Positions 22,066 through 34,200 of a stretch of 64,000 bases of DNA are shown in pieces. The notes below the pieces were generated by a model. That model was not told the origin of the DNA and searched no databases. It saw only the letters and a list, made by a program, of their open reading frames with translations. The stretch spans positions 128,854,165 to 128,918,164 of the forward strand of contig OY992881.1 in assembly GCA_963921405.1 (NCBI GenBank), in the 5' to 3' direction. This stretch comes from Cepaea hortensis. Taxonomy: Eukaryota; Mollusca; Gastropoda; Stylommatophora; Helicidae. A program made the position numbers and the translations under genes. The first letter of the stretch is position 1; every line of letters starts with the position of its first letter.

Positions 22066-22289
22066 CTGTTTTGACCTTCTTATTCACTCTCTTTTGACAG
22101 TCTTATCCATGCTCTTTTGACTGTCTTAACCATTCTCTTTTGACCGCCTTATCCACTCTCTTTTGACTGTCTTATCCACTCTCTTTTGACTGTCTTATCC
22201 ATTCTCTTTTGATCATCTTATCGACTCTTTAACCGTATTATCCACTCTATTTTGACCGTTTTGTCCACTCTCGTTTGACCGCCTAACAG
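22066..22289. repeat. 23-bp tandem repeat, about nine units
   Basis: The unit CTTTTGACTGTCTTATCCAC plus TCT repeats with small changes. Confidence 0.85.
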
Positions 22290-22379
22290 CTAATATCTAA
22301 CGTGAGCTGAAACGAGGCTTTTAAGACACAAAGGCGTCATGGAAGCTGGATTGGCATAGAGATGGGGAAAACACATAAC

Positions 22380-23420
22380 ATGATAGTTTGTTACATTGTG
22401 CTTCAAAAAGGCATAATAACTATAACCCATGGCGGTATAAGGCCAATTCGCTCTGTAAATATTTGTTCCCCGTGGATGTATGTGAATACATGGTCATTTC
22501 CACCATCACGCACCATCTTATGTCTCGCACGCTCGGTGTGTGACTTATCTGTAATCATTTTCTCCTTTGTCTTCATTCCATTTCTGATATTTGCCCTCCA
22601 TGCAACACGTTCAGCGGCGACTTGCTCCCAATGTGCATTATCAATGCCTGTATCAATCATGTCCCGCTTACACACATCTTTGTATCGTAGTAGAGGCCGA
22701 CCCTGAGATCTCTTACCCATCTGTAATTCACCAAAAAAAGATGTCCTTTGGTATTCTACCACCATCCATCCTCCTAAGATGTTTTATCCATCTAAGTCTA
22801 CGAAGACTGAGCATGGAACAAACCGACACACAACCTGATCTTTCCAATACTTCAGTATTTGTGATTTTGTCTTTCCACTTAATACCAAGTATTCTTCGCA
22901 GACACCGCATATGAAAGCTGTTTAAACGTTTCTCTTGGTGTGAGTAAGTTGACCAGGTTTCACTGCCATAATGAAGAGTTCTAAGGACACAGGCTTGATA
23001 GCTTCCTGTGCTCCCAGACTCTTTTTCTTAACCTGTTCATTGTCCTTGCTGCCTTACCAATCCTGATGTTGATTTCTTGATCTAGGGGTAATCTGCTAAT
23101 TACCTCTGATCCTAGATATGTAAAATGGTCTGCTATCTCCAGCTCATTGTCGTCAATAAAGATTGATGGTACTCCGTGTGCACCTTGTGACATAATCTGT
23201 GTCTTCTTTTCACTAATTGGTAAATCGAATTCAGAGCAAGCATTAGAGGACATAGATAGCAGACATTGCAATTCTTCCTCAGAGTGGGTCGTAATTGCAG
23301 CATCATCTGCAAAAAGCAGCTCTGTAATCAGTAGCCTACCCTCATAATTTTGGTCTTGGCCTTCAATCTTTGAGCATTGGGGACTACAACTGTTGCAATA
23401 TATGCCTTGACTTGTAGAAA
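22380..23420 (-). pseudogene. C2H2-tailed LINE ORF2 fragment (RT motif C to C-terminus)
   Basis: Minus-strand frames, broken by several shifts, give in order the RT catalytic box LLFADDAAI (near 23325) and the thumb region (DHFTYLGSEVISRL, GKAARTMNRLRKRVW). Then come LRRLRWIKHLRRMDGGRIPK and the block GKRSQGRPLLRYKDVCKRDM. The C-terminal zinc finger is decayed (its first Cys and His are changed). The fragment at 26635-27152 is a second copy of the same family. It is 5'-truncated just upstream of motif C, which is typical of LINE insertion. Confidence 0.8.
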
Positions 23421-23754
23421 AAAAAAAAAGAAAGATTGTCAGCTTCCGTTCAGCTGTCAGTCAGTGAACATGTTATAACTGGGGAGCTTAAGTTATAGTG
23501 CTTTGTATTTTGTTTCTGCTTTCGGAAAAGAACTTTTGTGTTTCGCTTAAAATTTTCTGTCGGTTTCTAGGTTCCGTTTTTTTCTCTGTTGCTTGTCATG
23601 TTTGGTTAGGTTCTTACGCTTATGAGGCTCGATGTTGCCTGATTCCCATGCCGTCTCATGGTGTTCTTCTTTCAGAGAGTGATTCTGCAACGCTGTCTCC
23701 CATAGGGAACATGATTGAGGACAGAAGTGACCTTTAACCTTTGTTTGTTTACAG

Positions 23755-23879
23755 ATCGCCGCAGCCGGGAATGATTTCCCTCGGTCCTTGAACTTGTTGA
23801 GAGAGCGCCACCTGGCGATGTGCGACAACGTCTCCGTGCTGGACCGTTACACGAAGTTCACCATCGGCATATCATTCAG
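23755..23879 (+). CDS. Chemoreceptor-like 7TM gene, exon 5
   Basis: The acceptor is TTTGTTTACAG|ATC (phase 0) and the donor TTCAG|GTCTGT (phase 2). It encodes 41 residues plus a split Ser codon. The stretch LNLLRERHLAMCDNVSVLDR, then YTKFTIGISF, matches the form of the LxxLHxxLCxxVxxLN stretch before TM5 in gustatory-receptor-like proteins. This is the clearest family hint in the gene. The next exon lies 28.6 kb away. Confidence 0.8.
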
Positions 23880-23884
23880 GTCTG

Positions 23885-24004
23885 TCGCAGGGACGCTCAC
23901 ACGCACACGTCCACACACTACACATGCATACGTACACACGTACAAACACTACACATGCACATGAACACATGTACACACACGCACACGTACACACACGCAC
24001 GCGA
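23885..24004. repeat. CA-rich degenerate simple sequence
   Basis: ACACACGCAC and ACACATGCAC motifs directly downstream of exon 5. Confidence 0.8.
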
Positions 24005-25163
24005 TCACTTCATGTTTCCTGTCTGTAACCCCTCAACCATGCCCATGCTGTCGCGTGTTTCTGTTGCCCACGACTCACAATTTTACAATTCACAAAGTGT
24101 CTGAACATCGCAAAAGTGTGCTCTTATACAACAACGTTTCTTCATTCTTAGTGTTAGTTGCATATATTTTACAAGACGTCGCAGTCTAACCCAGTATTTA
24201 TTCTGTTTGTGATTTACTGAGCAAGTTTACGTTCATTAGTTTGTGATGGTTTTCTGAACGACCGTCGCTCATCCCATTGTATGAACACCAAAGCAAGACG
24301 GTCTGCTTTCAAATCACCTGCAGCCGTGTTTCGAATGCGGGATGCAGGATTGCTAATCGCGTTTGCAAAACCCTTCGCCACAGTACGGGCCTGTGAACGC
24401 CCTCAAAATTGCTCCTTTGTTCAAGTGTATTTTGGGGAGTAAATTTCGGGTGATGATTGACACTTGTAGCGTGAAGCTCACTGCTTTCTGAAAGGCCGAC
24501 GTCTTATCTAATCTCATGTTATCATCTTCTCAACTCATCATCCCATCTCCTCATCTCATCTTATCTCATCTCATCTCGTTCCTCTTGTCGCATTTCTGAG
24601 GACACAGCACTGCTAGTTCAGCAATGCAAATATGCTACACGAGGTCAAGCCAACAGAACTAATCATTTACATATACCAACATGGCGATCAGGCGTTGTGC
24701 AAACATATCTCATCACGTCTAAATGGGTGGTGTGATTAAGGATTGCAGAACATTGAATGAATGACAAGATAAAGTGACGGATGGACGTGTTATCGCGGGC
24801 AAGCATGACAAACAGCCACAATGGATTGGGGGATGTCGAACTTATAAGGGATTTCGAAACACAAACTATAACATATGACTATAGTCTGCCCAGAAATGAA
24901 TGCCGTCATTCACGATCAATTATTTTGAAAACTGTCTATTCCATCGTTATGAAATTTTCCCTGCCTTCTTATATTTACCCCCACCCAAGGAATATGTCTT
25001 TGATAGGTCCAAAAGCAACTTAAATCATCGAAAAGGGCGACATTTCTTTGATGCTTTTGCGAAAATGTAGTGAATTCACGCTAACAAAGTAGTCTTACAG
25101 TAAAGCACGACACATTTCGGGTAACGACACAAGTACAAGGCGTAGCCAGATTCGTTTGGGAGT
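24005..25163. other. Intron 5 sequence with repeat R3 copy 2 at 24222-24335
   Basis: R3 copy 2 (AGCAAGTTTACGTTCATTAG, TTTTCTGAACGACCG) is the only recognisable item. CATCT-rich simple sequence occurs at about 24515-24590. No coding region is seen. Confidence 0.5.
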
Positions 25164-25172
25164 GGGTGCAAT

Positions 25173-25425
25173 AAAAAAGTAGCTTAAAAGTCGACAGGGT
25201 CGACTGCATTCCACCGGTTTACAAAAAAATCCCATATGGCTCAGTCTTTTTCCGCAGTGCGGAAAGCGTCGCACAAAGCACAAACTCAGCAGCTACAGCG
25301 ACGACCCTCGGGAGTCTCCGAAAAAATGCACTCGTGAAATGAAGGACGCGGTCCGGAATCGAACATACAACCTTCGGAGCCCAAGTCAGACGGCTTGACC
25401 ACTTCACCACGGAGATTCCCGAGAG
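25173..25425 (-). mobile_element. tRNA-derived SINE (family S1), near full length, with TSD
   Basis: On the minus strand: head GGGAATCTCCGTGGTGAAGT, B-box GGTTGTATGTTCGATTCCGG, body, and a CGACTTTTAAGC tail followed by a T run. It is flanked by GGGTGCAAT at 25164-25172 and 25426-25434, a probable 9-bp target duplication. Confidence 0.85.
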
Positions 25426-25434
25426 GGGTGCAAT

Positions 25435-26205
25435 GTGTAATATTAGTAAAGACAGAGAATTTAGAGAGGCATGGGGTATATAATGTGTAAATTGACAGGA
25501 AAGTAGAAGGAATATATTTCTTACCTTATTTTTCATTTCCTTCTTGTTTCTTCAGCTGCTGGTTAATAATGTGTACAAAGTATTCATGTTACTAGAATGC
25601 ATTTAGCTTTTTATATTGAATTCGTGAAAGCTTCCAAATAGCTGTGCGTTAATGTGCGTATGGAGTGACCAGAAATGACACCGCAATTTAGTCATCATGT
25701 GTCAATTTTTAAGGATCTGTTCAGCTGTCTGTGTAGTTTGTTCACACGTACACATGGGTGACAGACCCGATTTAAGTCTTCGTGAAAGACTGTCTACTCT
25801 GCTGTTTACCGTTCAGAGACGGAACATGATTACCTGTTTTGCACTATGAAAATAGTTGTCAGTGTCTCTGTAGTGGCCTTTCTTCTTAACGACCAAGATG
25901 TTGGTCCTCTTTTCACGTGTGTTGTCCCCTAATTTGACAACGTGTTTGCTCTCACGTTTCTTGTTATGCCACACTATGTCAGTTTCCACCGCAATATTAC
26001 CCTTCTGTTGTTATTCATTGCGTTTAGTGTGTTGTTTTATTTTTCAATACCAGTTGTTTGTCACCGCTGAGGGCTTGTGGAATTGAAAATTCATCACTAT
26101 GGAATACAGACTGTTGCCATTGACATTATGCTGATGCTGTAATGTTTAGGGCCTGCAATTCGTCTGAATAGTTGGAGCAAAATATCCCAGTAAGTGTGCA
26201 CGTGG
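25435..26205. other. No gene seen
   Basis: AT-rich intron 5 sequence without recognisable elements. Confidence 0.5.
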
Positions 26206-26236
26206 ATTAAGGTCTGCGATCTGCCCAGACCTTAAT
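26206..26236. repeat. Perfect 11-bp-stem hairpin at the end of the transposase remnant
   Basis: ATTAAGGTCTG and CAGACCTTAAT are perfect inverted copies around a 9-base centre. The right arm overlaps the transposase stop codon. Confidence 0.8.
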
Positions 26237-26490
26237 CTGTGTCAGACGATTCCAGTAGGTTGATGACTGCTCTCGGTTGCATAACATTCAATCCACCCTT
26301 TCTCCAATAGTCCTCTTCCTCTTTCAACACATGGTCCTCACATTTTTTCCAGTAACTTTTATCAATATTTAATAGCGCGGACTGGGTTAGTATCTTGACG
26401 TCAGACAATTTGAATGTGGTATTGTCAGCTGCCACCTGTCCTTTTTAGCCCACACAAGTTCTATAGGGTTTAAATGAGAATGATACGGCG
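26232..26490 (-). pseudogene. Transposase T (IS630/Tc1-like), C-terminal piece with the catalytic Glu
   Basis: This is the last piece of a transposase gene whose parts lie between here and 51.5 kb. Reading leftward it gives PPYHSHLNPIELVWA, with the third catalytic acidic residue (Glu codon at 26459-26461). A frameshift follows, then the tail AADNTTFKLSDVKILTQS through VINLLESSDTD and the stop at about 26232. The NPIELVW box and NTTFKL tail are familiar from the DDE_3 group of Tc1/IS630-like transposases. The other catalytic residues are at 37243-37245 and 27661-27663. Confidence 0.8.
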
Positions 26491-26634
26491 GACCAGTCCG
26501 CGCTATTAAATATTGATAAACGTTACTGGAAAAAATGTGAGGACCATGTGTTGAAAGAGGAAGAGGACTATTGGAGAAAGGATGGATTTAATATTATGCA
26601 ACCGAGAGCAGTCATCAACCTACTGGAATCGTCC
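26247..26634. repeat. Large inverted repeat: two head-to-head copies of the transposase C-terminus
   Basis: Arms of about 140 bp (26247-26386 and 26492-26634) are inverted and about 90% identical. Shared stretches include CTCCAATAGTCCTCTTCCTC and GTCCTCACATTTTTTCCAGT. About 105 bp lies between them. The + strand arm encodes the same DKxYWKKCEDHVLKEEEDYW stretch as the minus copy, so a second transposon piece arrived in the opposite direction. Confidence 0.85.
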
Positions 26635-27152
26635 GATCAAATCACAAATACTGAAGTATTGTAAAGATCAGGATGTGTGACGGTTTATTCCATGCTCAGT
26701 CTTCGTAGACTTAGATGGATAGGACATCTTAGGAGAATGGATGATGGTAGAATACAAACGGACATCTTTTTTGGCGAATTACAGATGGGTAAGAGATCTC
26801 AAGGTCGGCTTCTACTACGATACAAAGATGTGTGTAAGCGGGACATGAATGATACAGACATTGATAATGCACATTGGGAGCAAGTCGCCGCTGAGCGTGT
26901 TGCATGGAGGGCAAATATCAGAAATAGAATAAAGACAAAGGAGAAAATTATTGCAGATAAGTCACACACCGAGCGTGTGAGACGTAAGATGGTGCATGAT
27001 GGTGGAAATGACCATGTGTTCACATGCAACCACTGTGGACGAACATTTACAGCGCGAATTGGCCTTATCAGTCACATGCACTACCGCCATGGGTAGTAGT
27101 TATTATGCCTTTTTGAAGCACAACCTATCGTCTGTCAAGACGGCAAGATGCC
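26635..27152 (+). pseudogene. C2H2-tailed LINE ORF2 C-terminal fragment
   Basis: The frame from 26677 to 27096 is intact and encodes LRRLRWIGHLRRMDDGRIQT, then GKRSQGRLLLRYKDVCKRDM. It ends in a clear C2H2 zinc finger (CNHCGRTFTARIGLISHMHY, then RH and G) at the C-terminus. The 3' UTR ends near 27152. It is the sister of the minus copy at 22380-23420. Together with the + arm of the inverted repeat it splits transposase T: ATGATACGG(C/T)GGA lies on both sides, at about 26475 and 27156. Confidence 0.8.
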
Positions 27153-27205
27153 AATGATGATACGGTGGAAGTCTCAAGCACCTATGGCCATGCTCTTCTA
27201 TCAAC
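27153..27205 (-). pseudogene. Transposase T, short middle piece
   Basis: Minus translation gives LIEEHGHRCLRLPPYHH, the segment just before the NPIEL box in DDE_3 transposases. It ends where the 26232-26490 piece resumes with PPYH. Confidence 0.7.
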
Positions 27206-27522
<317 letters not shown>

Positions 27523-27691
27523 GGACAACAACTGTAGCTTTAAATATGTTTATGGAAATGGTATATTTTCCCTTCGGAGCCATATCTTTATTGCCTCCTT
27601 TATGCTCGATGCCGTAGGTATTTTGTCTTCTTGGACAACAACATTGTGATATGATGCATTGTCCATGATTAGACAAGACGGTCTATCTAGG
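27523..27691 (-). pseudogene. Transposase T, piece with the second catalytic Asp
   Basis: Minus translation starts at the Gypsy-A target site and gives CLIMDNASYHNVVVQEDKIP, with the catalytic Asp codon at 27661-27663. It continues with an EAIKIWLRRENIPFP stretch, one stop codon and a final LKLQLLSL before it is cut off. The next upstream codons are at 36990, on the other side of Gypsy-A. Confidence 0.85.
27687..27691. repeat. Target-site duplication CTAGG of Gypsy-A (left)
   Basis: Identical to 36990-36994 on the right side. A 5-bp duplication is normal for Gypsy integrases. Confidence 0.92.
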
Positions 27692-29827
27692 TGTCGTGTG
27701 TGTGTAAAGAATGACTGTCGTATTAGTTACTTGTTCTTCTTTACCACTTTAGTGTCGTCCCTGGAGTGAAGAGAATCAACACCCACATTTGTTTTTAATT
27801 CAATATCTCTATTCTGGAGAAATCCAGCAGACTCCGTCCACACACTCCCTGAATCTGAAGACACCTTCCTCTCACTCTTACTCACCCCTGGATCATGCCC
27901 CCTCTCATTCTTCCTCAACATAACATACTTGACAACTCTCGCTTCAACAAATAAAAACAAGAAATTTATTAAAGCAAAGAGTATATGTAGGAGAAGTGTA
28001 TGTGTGTATAAGGTGTAGAATGTGTGACGTGTATTCTAATGGTAGACCAGTGATTTAGAAGCAAAGTCTGTAACATCATAGTGCTTAGCACACAACAGCA
28101 CCATTTTTTCCGGACAGTGAACCTCACCCAGAAGATGACGACTTTCTCCAATCACTCGAACAAACAGGATGCTGGTAATCCGATAGACACTGTTGATCTT
28201 GGTCTTCACTTTACCACACGGTGAAGTTACTCTATTTCCTAATATTTGTTTGAACTGATATTCCTCCAATTAACTGAAATGTCACTTGGGGAAACTCTAC
28301 TGTTTATTAGTTTCTGGTTATAACATTTTCCCCTCTTTTAGAACACAACCTATTAATGTTTGTTAGGTAGATGTGTATATAGATATATATATATATGTCC
28401 TTAGTATGCGAGTTCTTAATCTTCGGTGATGAAGCTTATCACTCATTAAACACAACACTTCTGTTCATACAATTCCACTCAGCAGAAGCCAGGTTCCCGC
28501 AAACCAACTTGGGTATAAGCCTTATGTAGCGGCCTCTCAGCAACCTCTGTCTTCAGATGCTGAGCCATCATTGTATCAACTTTGAACTGCTTCTTCGTAG
28601 TAAATCCTCTCCCACTCACGTGGAACACTCAAGGGGAACTGTACATGGAACCTGTAGAGCAGATAACATCATGGTGAGGGCAACTCAGTCCTGACCGTAA
28701 TTAGGTGATTGTAGGCCAATAACAGCACTCAGATCTATAACAGAGATCCGATCTCTGTCATACGGCCAAATAACTCAATCATATGATCTGAGACATGGCA
28801 ACACCAGGAAAGAATAAAGGAACGGGTAGAAACCCAGCAGATGCCCTACTGAAGATCCTACCATTACACATTCCCCTCCTCCCTCTCAACCATCCTTAAT
28901 CTCTCTAATTATTATTCCACTACCTTGGCCTCAACTTCCCGAGTAAAATGATATATAACACAAGCTACCTGAAGCCACACAATAGAATACTAGTGCCGAC
29001 GCTCTTATGATACTTTCTAGCACCGCACTTATAGAACATTCTATCACTAATCATAATACATTATATCACTACACCTATAATACATTATATCGCCACACAG
29101 TACTGTACTCTATTATTAATCATACTCTTAAGTTAGATATAATTAATTGCCTACCATATGTCTATTCCTGTTGTTACTCGAGCAACTAGGCAATCCGATT
29201 GGATCTATGTCCGTGGATAACTATCACTACTAAGATAGGCTAGTCCCTCTAATATAACACAACTCGGAATTATCCCCAATTTTAACACTTCAGAATGTTT
29301 TCCTCGACTCCATCCACCTGTTTACTGCACTGGGTTTTATATGGGTGCTTGAGTGAGTCACCAGGAAGTCCAGACGCCAATCAGTCCAGAATCTGGCTTT
29401 GTCCTCCTGTTTCCAGACTAACCATAGTCAATTAGCTGTCAATTTTCCTTTTCATCTGGGGAGTTCTTTGTCTCATCCAACAAATATCCGGGTTGTCGGT
29501 AAGCCAGAGACCTTTCTCCCATTACATAATCCTTCTGACCTCTAGCAGGCATTCTGTCTATCACTTGCAACGACCAACTTCCGTTTTGTAGACAAATGTC
29601 GCCAGTACACACCTCTCGAACAACATCCTGTCATCAACTTGTCGACTATGTGTAGACAACTCGACGTGACTCCCTTTGATCTCATACACACTGTTGACCA
29701 GGTGCCGAGAATCTGTACCGACGTATTTTCCTCAGTTTGTTCACCATAAAAGCGTCAATTGTGTTAGCAAAATAATGTCGGGTTTGGTTATCATTGATCG
29801 ACTGACAAGTTAATTTATCCTGTGACA
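27692..29827 (-). repeat. Gypsy-A 3' LTR
   Basis: Nearly identical to 34846-36989. It contains an (AT)n tract near 28384, and on the minus strand an AATAAA at 27965-27970 that could be the polyadenylation signal. Small reading frames present in both LTRs match no family I know. Confidence 0.93.
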
Positions 29828-29892
29828 TAGGCCCCCTCCTAAGAGAGTAGTCCGCAATAACTCTTTCTTCTTGGAGGTTCGATCCAGATGAT

Positions 29893-31245
29893 CTATTCCT
29901 CTTCTTCAGGAGCTGGATGTCTAGACAGGAAATCCGCTCCAACATTTTCCTTCCCAGGTATATACTCCACTGTAAAGTGGTATGGCTGAAGTAGCAACGA
30001 CCACCGCATCAAACGGGCGTTGAGCTTCTGAGAAGTGGCCAGGAAAATCAAAGGTTGATGATCCGACTGAACTCGAAACTGAACTCCATACAAATAAGGC
30101 TGGAATTTTTGTACGGCCCATACAAGAGCCAAACACTCTCTCTCAACGGTCGAATAATTCCTCTCAGCCGGGAGAAGTTTCTTGCTTGCGTATGCCACTG
30201 GTTTCAAAACTGAAGCATCGTCTTTTCCTTCCTGTAACAAAGCTGTCCCAATCCCAATCCCACTTGCATCCGTTCTCAACACAAATGGTTTGGAAAGGTC
30301 CGGGAGCTGTAACACAGGTTTGCTGACCAAGGCCTCCTTCAACTGACTGTAGGCACTCTCACATTCTGGTGTCCAAACTATTTGGTCTGGGAATCCCTTT
30401 TTCAAGGTTTCTGTTAATGGAGCTCCCAGTTCCGTGAAATGTGGGATAAATTTGTGGTAGAACCCACACAACGATAGAAACGATCGCACATCCTTCTTCG
30501 TTTTTGGCCTTGGAGCAGTTCTGATTTTCTCTAGGTTCTTTTCCTCTGGGACAATGTGTCCGGGAGTGATGGTGTGACCTAGAAATTCCAGAGTCTGGTA
30601 AGCGATCATGCACTTGGTTGGACGAGCTGTAAGCCCTGCTTCATTGAGCCTATTGAAAACACTTTCCAAGGATTGTAAATGGTCATCCAAACTGTCACTG
30701 GAAATCAGAATATCATCCATGAATGAGATGATGGACGGATCCTTTAAAGGATCTAGTAAAGTCCTCATCATGCGAGTAAACACACTAGGTGCATTGCTGA
30801 GTCCAAAGGGCATGACCTTGAATTCATAATGTCCACTGGGGGTACTGAAGGCCAGTAGGGGTCGAACCTCTGGTTTGACCGGAATCTGATAATACCCGCG
30901 ACTCAGATCCACCTTTGAGAAATACCTTGCCTTATGGAGCCTCGCGAATAACTGAATTGGATTCGGCAAAGGTCCCACCTGAAATTGTGTATGGCTGTTC
31001 AGAAGTCGGTAGTCTATACACAACCGGTGTTCTCCACTTGGTTTTCGTAACAAAACTACCCCCGCATTGTATGGGGATGTGGGAGGTGCAATCACGTCAT
31101 CCTCCAACAGTTTCTGTATTTCCTCCTCCAGGGCCTTTTCTTTAGAGAATGGCACTGGGTAAACCTTTTGGCGAACAGGCTCTTGAGTGGTCAAAATCAT
31201 ATCGAACTCCACCAACCTCGTTCGTCCTGGTTTATCAGTCAGTAT
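29893..31245 (-). CDS. Gypsy-A reverse transcriptase and RNase H
   Basis: The frame is continuous with the gag-PR-IN frame; only one TAG at 31246-31248 separates them. About 450 codons contain the Gypsy RT domain: PYNAGVVLLRKPSGEHRLCI, then DYRLLN, VDLSRGYYQIP, the MPFGLSNAPSVF box and the catalytic SFMDDILI box (FMDD instead of YxDD). RNase H follows with VLRTDASGIG, YSTVERECLALVWA and VQSDHQPL, so all acidic residues are present. It ends shortly after the conserved GKENVGADFLSR motif. There is no integrase downstream, unlike normal Gypsy. An ATG for independent translation is not obvious: the first in-frame Met (EFDM) is 15 codons after the stop. Expression would need readthrough, reinitiation or a spliced mRNA. 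Confidence 0.93.
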   Translation of the reverse strand: MLTDKPGRTRLVEFDMILTTQEPVRQKVYPVPFSKEKALEEEIQKLLEDDVIAPPTSPYNAGVVLLRKPSGEHRLCIDYRLLNSHTQFQVGPLPNPIQLFARLHKARYFSKVDLSRGYYQIPVKPEVRPLLAFSTPSGHYEFKVMPFGLSNAPSVFTRMMRTLLDPLKDPSIISFMDDILISSDSLDDHLQSLESVFNRLNEAGLTARPTKCMIAYQTLEFLGHTITPGHIVPEEKNLEKIRTAPRPKTKKDVRSFLSLCGFYHKFIPHFTELGAPLTETLKKGFPDQIVWTPECESAYSQLKEALVSKPVLQLPDLSKPFVLRTDASGIGIGTALLQEGKDDASVLKPVAYASKKLLPAERNYSTVERECLALVWAVQKFQPYLYGVQFRVQSDHQPLIFLATSQKLNARLMRWSLLLQPYHFTVEYIPGKENVGADFLSRHPAPEEEE

Positions 31246-34200
31246 CTACTTATGAGACTTGAGAACCTGGGTTAACTTTTCCCTCTCCTGGGAAGTCAGA
31301 TCAGGGTTCACCTGTACATCGTTGTAGGTTTCCTGGTGTACCAGGGGATATTCCCTTCCCTCGTTGGTTCCCACTTCTGTCTCCACTGCAACTGCCATTG
31401 CCAGGAGGTGAGCTGCTTTTTCTCCTGGTCTCTCTTCGTATTTCCGCAAGAGATTGATATGGAAAATCTTCGACTTTCCCCTTATCCGGATCTGATAGTT
31501 CGTTCTTGATATCACCCTTTCCACGGGAAATGGTCCTTGCCAACCTATCTCCAGTTTGTTGTTTCCCGTTGGGAGTAGCAACAAGACTTTGTCTCCCACC
31601 TCTAGAGATCTGTCTTTCGACCTACGATTGTAGTAAGCCGCATGTCTTTTTCTGGCCTTTTTCAAGTTTTGATTAGCCAGAGTCCATCCCTTGTGAAGTT
31701 TTTCTTTCAGTTCCTTCACATATTTGTAAGAAGAGATCACTTCTTCTGATGTCCCCTCTTCAGTCCAACTCCTCAACATGGCTTCCAACGGTCCTTTGAT
31801 TGGACGACCAAACAGCAACGTAGCGGGTGGTAGTCCTGTTGAACCATGAGGAACTTCCCGATAGGCAAAAAGTGCTGCTGGGATATATTCATCCCACCTA
31901 TCAGGTTTTTCCTGCGCTAGTTTCCCGAGCATTGTCATCAACGTGCCGTTGAAACGCTCTACTTGTCCATTGGCTTGAGGGTGGTAAGGGCTGGTATGGA
32001 TATGGTTAGAGTGGAATACCCTAAATACCTCCTCCATAAGTTTTCCACAAAACTGGGACCCATTGTCCGTCAGTATTTGATCAGGAAAGCCTAATCTAGT
32101 AAAGGCCTCCATCAGTGCGTCCGCCACTCGTTTCGAGTCAATCTTGGTCAACGGTATGGCTTCACCCCACATTGTACAGCAATCCACCATGGTGAGTATG
32201 TACATGTTCCTCTTCCTAGTCCTAGGAAGTGGACCCACAATATCGATGGCTACCCTCTCGAAAGGAGAGTTCATGATGGGCATTTCACCCAAGACCACCG
32301 GCGCTGTCCAGTGTTTCGGTGCCACCCTCTGGCACTCAGGGCATGACTTCACATACCGACGCACATCACCTGTCATTCCCGGCCAATAGTAGTGGCAGGA
32401 AATTCGCTGCATGGTGGCGGCAATACCCATGTGCCCACTGAATGAGATGGTATGCCCCATATGAAGAATCTGGGAACGATGGGCCTTTGGGACCACCAAC
32501 TGACCATGTAGGTTGTCTCCCCTTCCGGCTCTCCTGTAGAGTATCCTATTCTTCATATAGTACTGCCCCCGTTTGGCTGGATCAGCACTTTTCTGCAGCT
32601 TTTTGTAGCAAGGACGTAGAGTAGCATCCTCACTCTGGGCAGTTCGCAACTCCCCTGGCAGTGGGTTAGTCACATTTGTTTCTGCCTCATCCGATTTCGT
32701 CTGAGAGCGAGTCTGAAGTGCTCCCATATGGATTGGCTCCCTGGGCATTCCCAGAAAGACATACCGGCAACCGAGGATTACGGGAAAAATGGGATCGGTC
32801 AATACAGCGACCTTGATGGTGCCGGTGACATATCTTGACCGAATCTCCACTCTGGCAATGGGCAATTTCATGGCTACAGCACTCTTCTGTGCAGGCTGTA
32901 TCTCCATGGTTTCACCTGTGAATTGTTCTGGATGTACCAGATCCGCAGAAATCACGGCTTCCCCGTCCAGTCCTGTGTCGTATAAACACTCCACTTGACG
33001 ACCGTTAACTTCTACCAATTCCACTACAGGTGGTTTTTCATGGTCTGGAGTCTCTTCTTCGGCCTGGACCTGTTCGGTGGGCTCCACCTTAGGTTTTCCG
33101 GGGCACACGACGAATTGAGTGTCTCCTGACTTTCCCCTGCAGTCAATATCATTGTGTGTATTCGACCTGCAGTGTTTGCACCATTTCCCTGTCCTAGATT
33201 TTCTTGTGCCGGACTTGAGTGAGCTCTCCTGGTGGTGAGCATCCTTGTCGACCTTGGCATTGTCAGTGTCCACCTGCGTTGAAGTCATTTGACATGCCGC
33301 GAAGTGAGGGTTCTTAGCCTTCGATTTGCAATCCCTCGTATTGTGAGAAGGTGACTTACAAATCGAACACCACTTCTCCGACCATGGTCGTTTTTGTATA
33401 GAGCTCGAAGTTTTCTTGCTTTCCCCCTTCGTCTTCTCCGAACTCTCCTCTGAAGTTTTGACATATGGTTCCACCTTCTTAGTTCCTGTACTTTTTGCTT
33501 TCTTCAGGTTATGTTTTTCCTGACTTTTGGTGTTTGTAGAAACGTTTTCTGCTGCCTCCCCATGGACCTCGACGAACCGTTCCGCCAATTTCGTCACCAT
33601 GTCGATTCGTTCCGCCCCCTGTTCTCCCAAGAATGTCCTGAGAGGTTTCGACATTTGCTTCCTCATCTGGTCGACTACCGTGAGCTCTTCCAGACTCTCA
33701 TAGTCATGCGCAAACCCAGCCAAATCCATCCACTTATGGAGATATGCTTTCAGACGCAGACTATAGGCGGCGAACAACTCCCCCGGTTCTCGTTTCGCTC
33801 CTCGAAATTTTTTCAGGTAGGTATGTGACGTAACCTCGAATCGTTTCAGCAAAGCCGTCTTCAACTCGTCATAATTGTTCTCATGTCCTGGTGGCAGGCG
33901 AGAATAAACCTCGTAACCGGTCCCGCGTAAACCCTGGGATAGCTTGAGATTCCATTTGTTACGCTCCAGACCCATAGCAACTGACATAGCCTCGAAGCGT
34001 TGAAGGTACTGGTCAATCTTCTCTTTGTCCTCCTCGTAGATCGCTAGAGGGAACTTCATAGCATGGTAGCTATGTCCACTTACTGGTGTTGAGCCAGGGA
34101 GAGAGGAACCTCCCACTGCTCCCTCAGTTTCCCCACTAGATTGCCTCTTAAGCTCGAGTTCCCGCATCCGGTACTCATGCTCCCTTTTCTGAGCCTCTTG

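Noticed and set aside
27727..28269. Small genes inside the Gypsy-A LTRs (77-codon frames, also at 34881 and 35190)
   Set aside because: They are present only because both LTRs are copies; no family match or start context supports coding.
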